From positions 1-5,609 of the forward strand of contig JAFAGM010000149.1 in assembly GCA_023422775.1 (NCBI GenBank): a stretch of 5,609 bases of DNA, written 5' to 3'. The translations under genes and the position numbers were made by a program. This DNA is from Pseudomonadota bacterium. GTDB taxonomy: Bacteria > Pseudomonadota > Alphaproteobacteria > Rhizobiales > Xanthobacteraceae. Shown one piece after another: positions 4,804-5,609 of the stretch. A model generated the notes under the pieces. The model saw only the letters and a list, made by a program, of their open reading frames with translations. It had not been told where the DNA came from and did no database searches. Position 1 is the first letter of the stretch. Each line of letters starts with the position of its first letter.

Positions 4804-4995
4804 CTACTCGCCGACGACGCGGACGAGATGCTGGACCTTGCTGATCATGCCGCGAACCTCAGGGGTGTCCTGAAGTTCGGCAACCCGGCCGATCTTGTTG
4901 AGCTTGAGGCCGATCAGCGTCGAACGCTGCGAGTGGTGGCGGCGGATTGCGCTGCCGGTCTGCTCGACCTTGATCGTCTTTGCGGCCTTGGCCAT
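4804..4995 (-). CDS. rpmD: 50S ribosomal protein L30
   Basis: L30 is a small 50S surface protein bound to 23S rRNA domain II. The 63-residue product is of normal bacterial length: MAKAAKTIKVEQTGSAIRR, then the family core HSQRSTLIGLKLNKIGRV (21-38), and the C-terminal helix and strand DTPEVRGMISKVQHLVRVV. The ATG at 4995 has GGAG (5007-5004) 8 bases upstream; the stop is TAG. It follows rpsE by only 39 bp, as expected for co-transcribed, coupled genes, and precedes rplO, the standard spc order. Identity is firm from sequence and context. Confidence 0.97.
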   Translation of the reverse strand: MAKAAKTIKVEQTGSAIRRHHSQRSTLIGLKLNKIGRVAELQDTPEVRGMISKVQHLVRVVGE

Positions 4996-5034
4996 CGTCT
5001 TAACTCCAAATAGCGCTTAACGAGATCGCGCCGG

Positions 5035-5609
5035 TTATTCAGCCACCAGTTCGGCGTCGCCGCCGACGCGGCGCGACTGCAGCGTCGATACCTTGATGTT
5101 GCGGCGTGCCGCCACCGAACGCGGCGAATCCTGATGCTTCAGCGCGTCGAAGGTGGCGCGAACCATGTTGTAGGGATTCGACGAGCCGATCGACTTCGCC
5201 ACTACGTCCTGGATACCGAGCGTTTCGAACACCGCGCGCATCGGGCCGCCGGCGATGATGCCGGTACCGGCCGGAGCCGCGCGCAGGTAGACGCGGCCCG
5301 CGCCGTGACGGCCGGCGATGTCGTGATGCAGCGTGCGGCCTTCGCGCAGCGCGACGCGCGTCAGGTTGCGCTTGGCCGACTCGGTCGCCTTGCGGATCGC
5401 CTCCGGAACTTCGCGCGCCTTGCCGTGGCCGAAACCGACCCGGCCCTTCTGGTCGCCGATCACGACCAGCGCCGCAAAGCCAAAGCGCTTGCCGCCCTTG
5501 ACGACCTTCGCCACGCGATTGATGTGGACGAGCTTGTCGACGAACTCGCTGTCGCGCTCCTCGCGATCCCTGCTCCGTTCGCGTCCGCCGCGTTCGCGTT
5601 CACCTGCCA
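5035..5609 (-). CDS. rpsE: 30S ribosomal protein S5 (lacks only the first base of its start codon)
   Basis: S5 binds 16S rRNA near the mRNA entry channel and takes part in decoding accuracy and mRNA unwinding. The frame runs to the right edge with the window ending, on the minus strand, TG-GCA-GGT; a base A just outside would give ATG and a 191-residue protein starting MAGERERGGRERSRDREERD. The charged N-terminal extension of about 20 residues is typical of alphaproteobacterial S5. The S5 RNA-binding domain follows (SEFVDKLVHINRVAKVVKGG, 21-40; GRVGFGHGKAREVPEAIRKA, 56-75), then the C-terminal domain with GAGRVYLRAAPAGTGIIAGG (103-122) and SSNPYNMVRATFDALK (143-158). An internal GTG at 5514 codes for Val33 and is not the start. 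It precedes rpmD by 39 bp. Confidence 0.97.
   Translation of the reverse strand, partial: AGERERGGRERSRDREERDSEFVDKLVHINRVAKVVKGGKRFGFAALVVIGDQKGRVGFGHGKAREVPEAIRKATESAKRNLTRVALREGRTLHHDIAGRHGAGRVYLRAAPAGTGIIAGGPMRAVFETLGIQDVVAKSIGSSNPYNMVRATFDALKHQDSPRSVAARRNIKVSTLQSRRVGGDAELVAE

Noticed and set aside
5035..5514. S5 starting at the internal GTG 5514
   Set aside because: It would remove conserved S5 residues SEFVDKLVHINR; the frame stays open to the right edge and ends in TG-GCA, consistent with an ATG split by the boundary.

Overview
The window is a GC-rich piece of the chromosomal spc/alpha ribosomal-protein locus of an alphaproteobacterium. All genes read on the minus strand, so transcription runs from the right edge to the left: rpsE (S5) - rpmD (L30) - rplO (L15) - secY - adk - rpsM (S13) - rpsK (S11) - rpoA (RNA polymerase alpha). 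The gene order (adk directly between secY and rpsM, no rpmJ, no rpsD between rpsK and rpoA), the protein sequences and the Rhizobiales-type intergenic repeat point to the Bradyrhizobium / Rhodopseudomonas / Nitrobacter / Afipia group. The family assignment is from recognition, not from a search.

Layout from right to left: rpsE (5609 to 5035) is complete except for what looks like the first base of its start codon. rpmD (4995 to 4804) follows after 39 bp. The 85-bp rpmD-rplO gap holds a Rhizobiales-type palindromic repeat. rplO (4718 to 4230) is followed by a 146-bp gap with a strong hairpin just ahead of secY (4083 to 2752). adk (2675 to 1770) has an ordinary short-form adenylate kinase core fused to an approximately 100-residue histone H1-like Lys/Arg/Ala tail. 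A 186-bp gap with a good sigma70-like promoter and a possible leader ORF precedes rpsM (1583 to 1215, GTG start). The rpsM-rpsK gap contains a second, different palindromic repeat. rpsK (1082 to 693) is followed by a 137-bp structured gap: a terminator-like hairpin with a T tract and two further hairpins. rpoA then begins at a GTG (555) and runs off the left edge after 185 codons.

Together the genes make parts of the 30S (S5, S13, S11) and 50S (L30, L15) subunits, the protein-conducting channel SecY, the adenylate-balancing enzyme Adk and the assembly subunit of RNA polymerase. They probably form one long transcription unit with an extra internal entry point before rpsM and a possible attenuation step before rpoA. 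The core genes are ordinary. What stands out is the intercistronic DNA and the Adk tail. I see no mobile element, CRISPR array, RNA gene or new multi-gene system, and there is no gene-free stretch longer than 300 bases.
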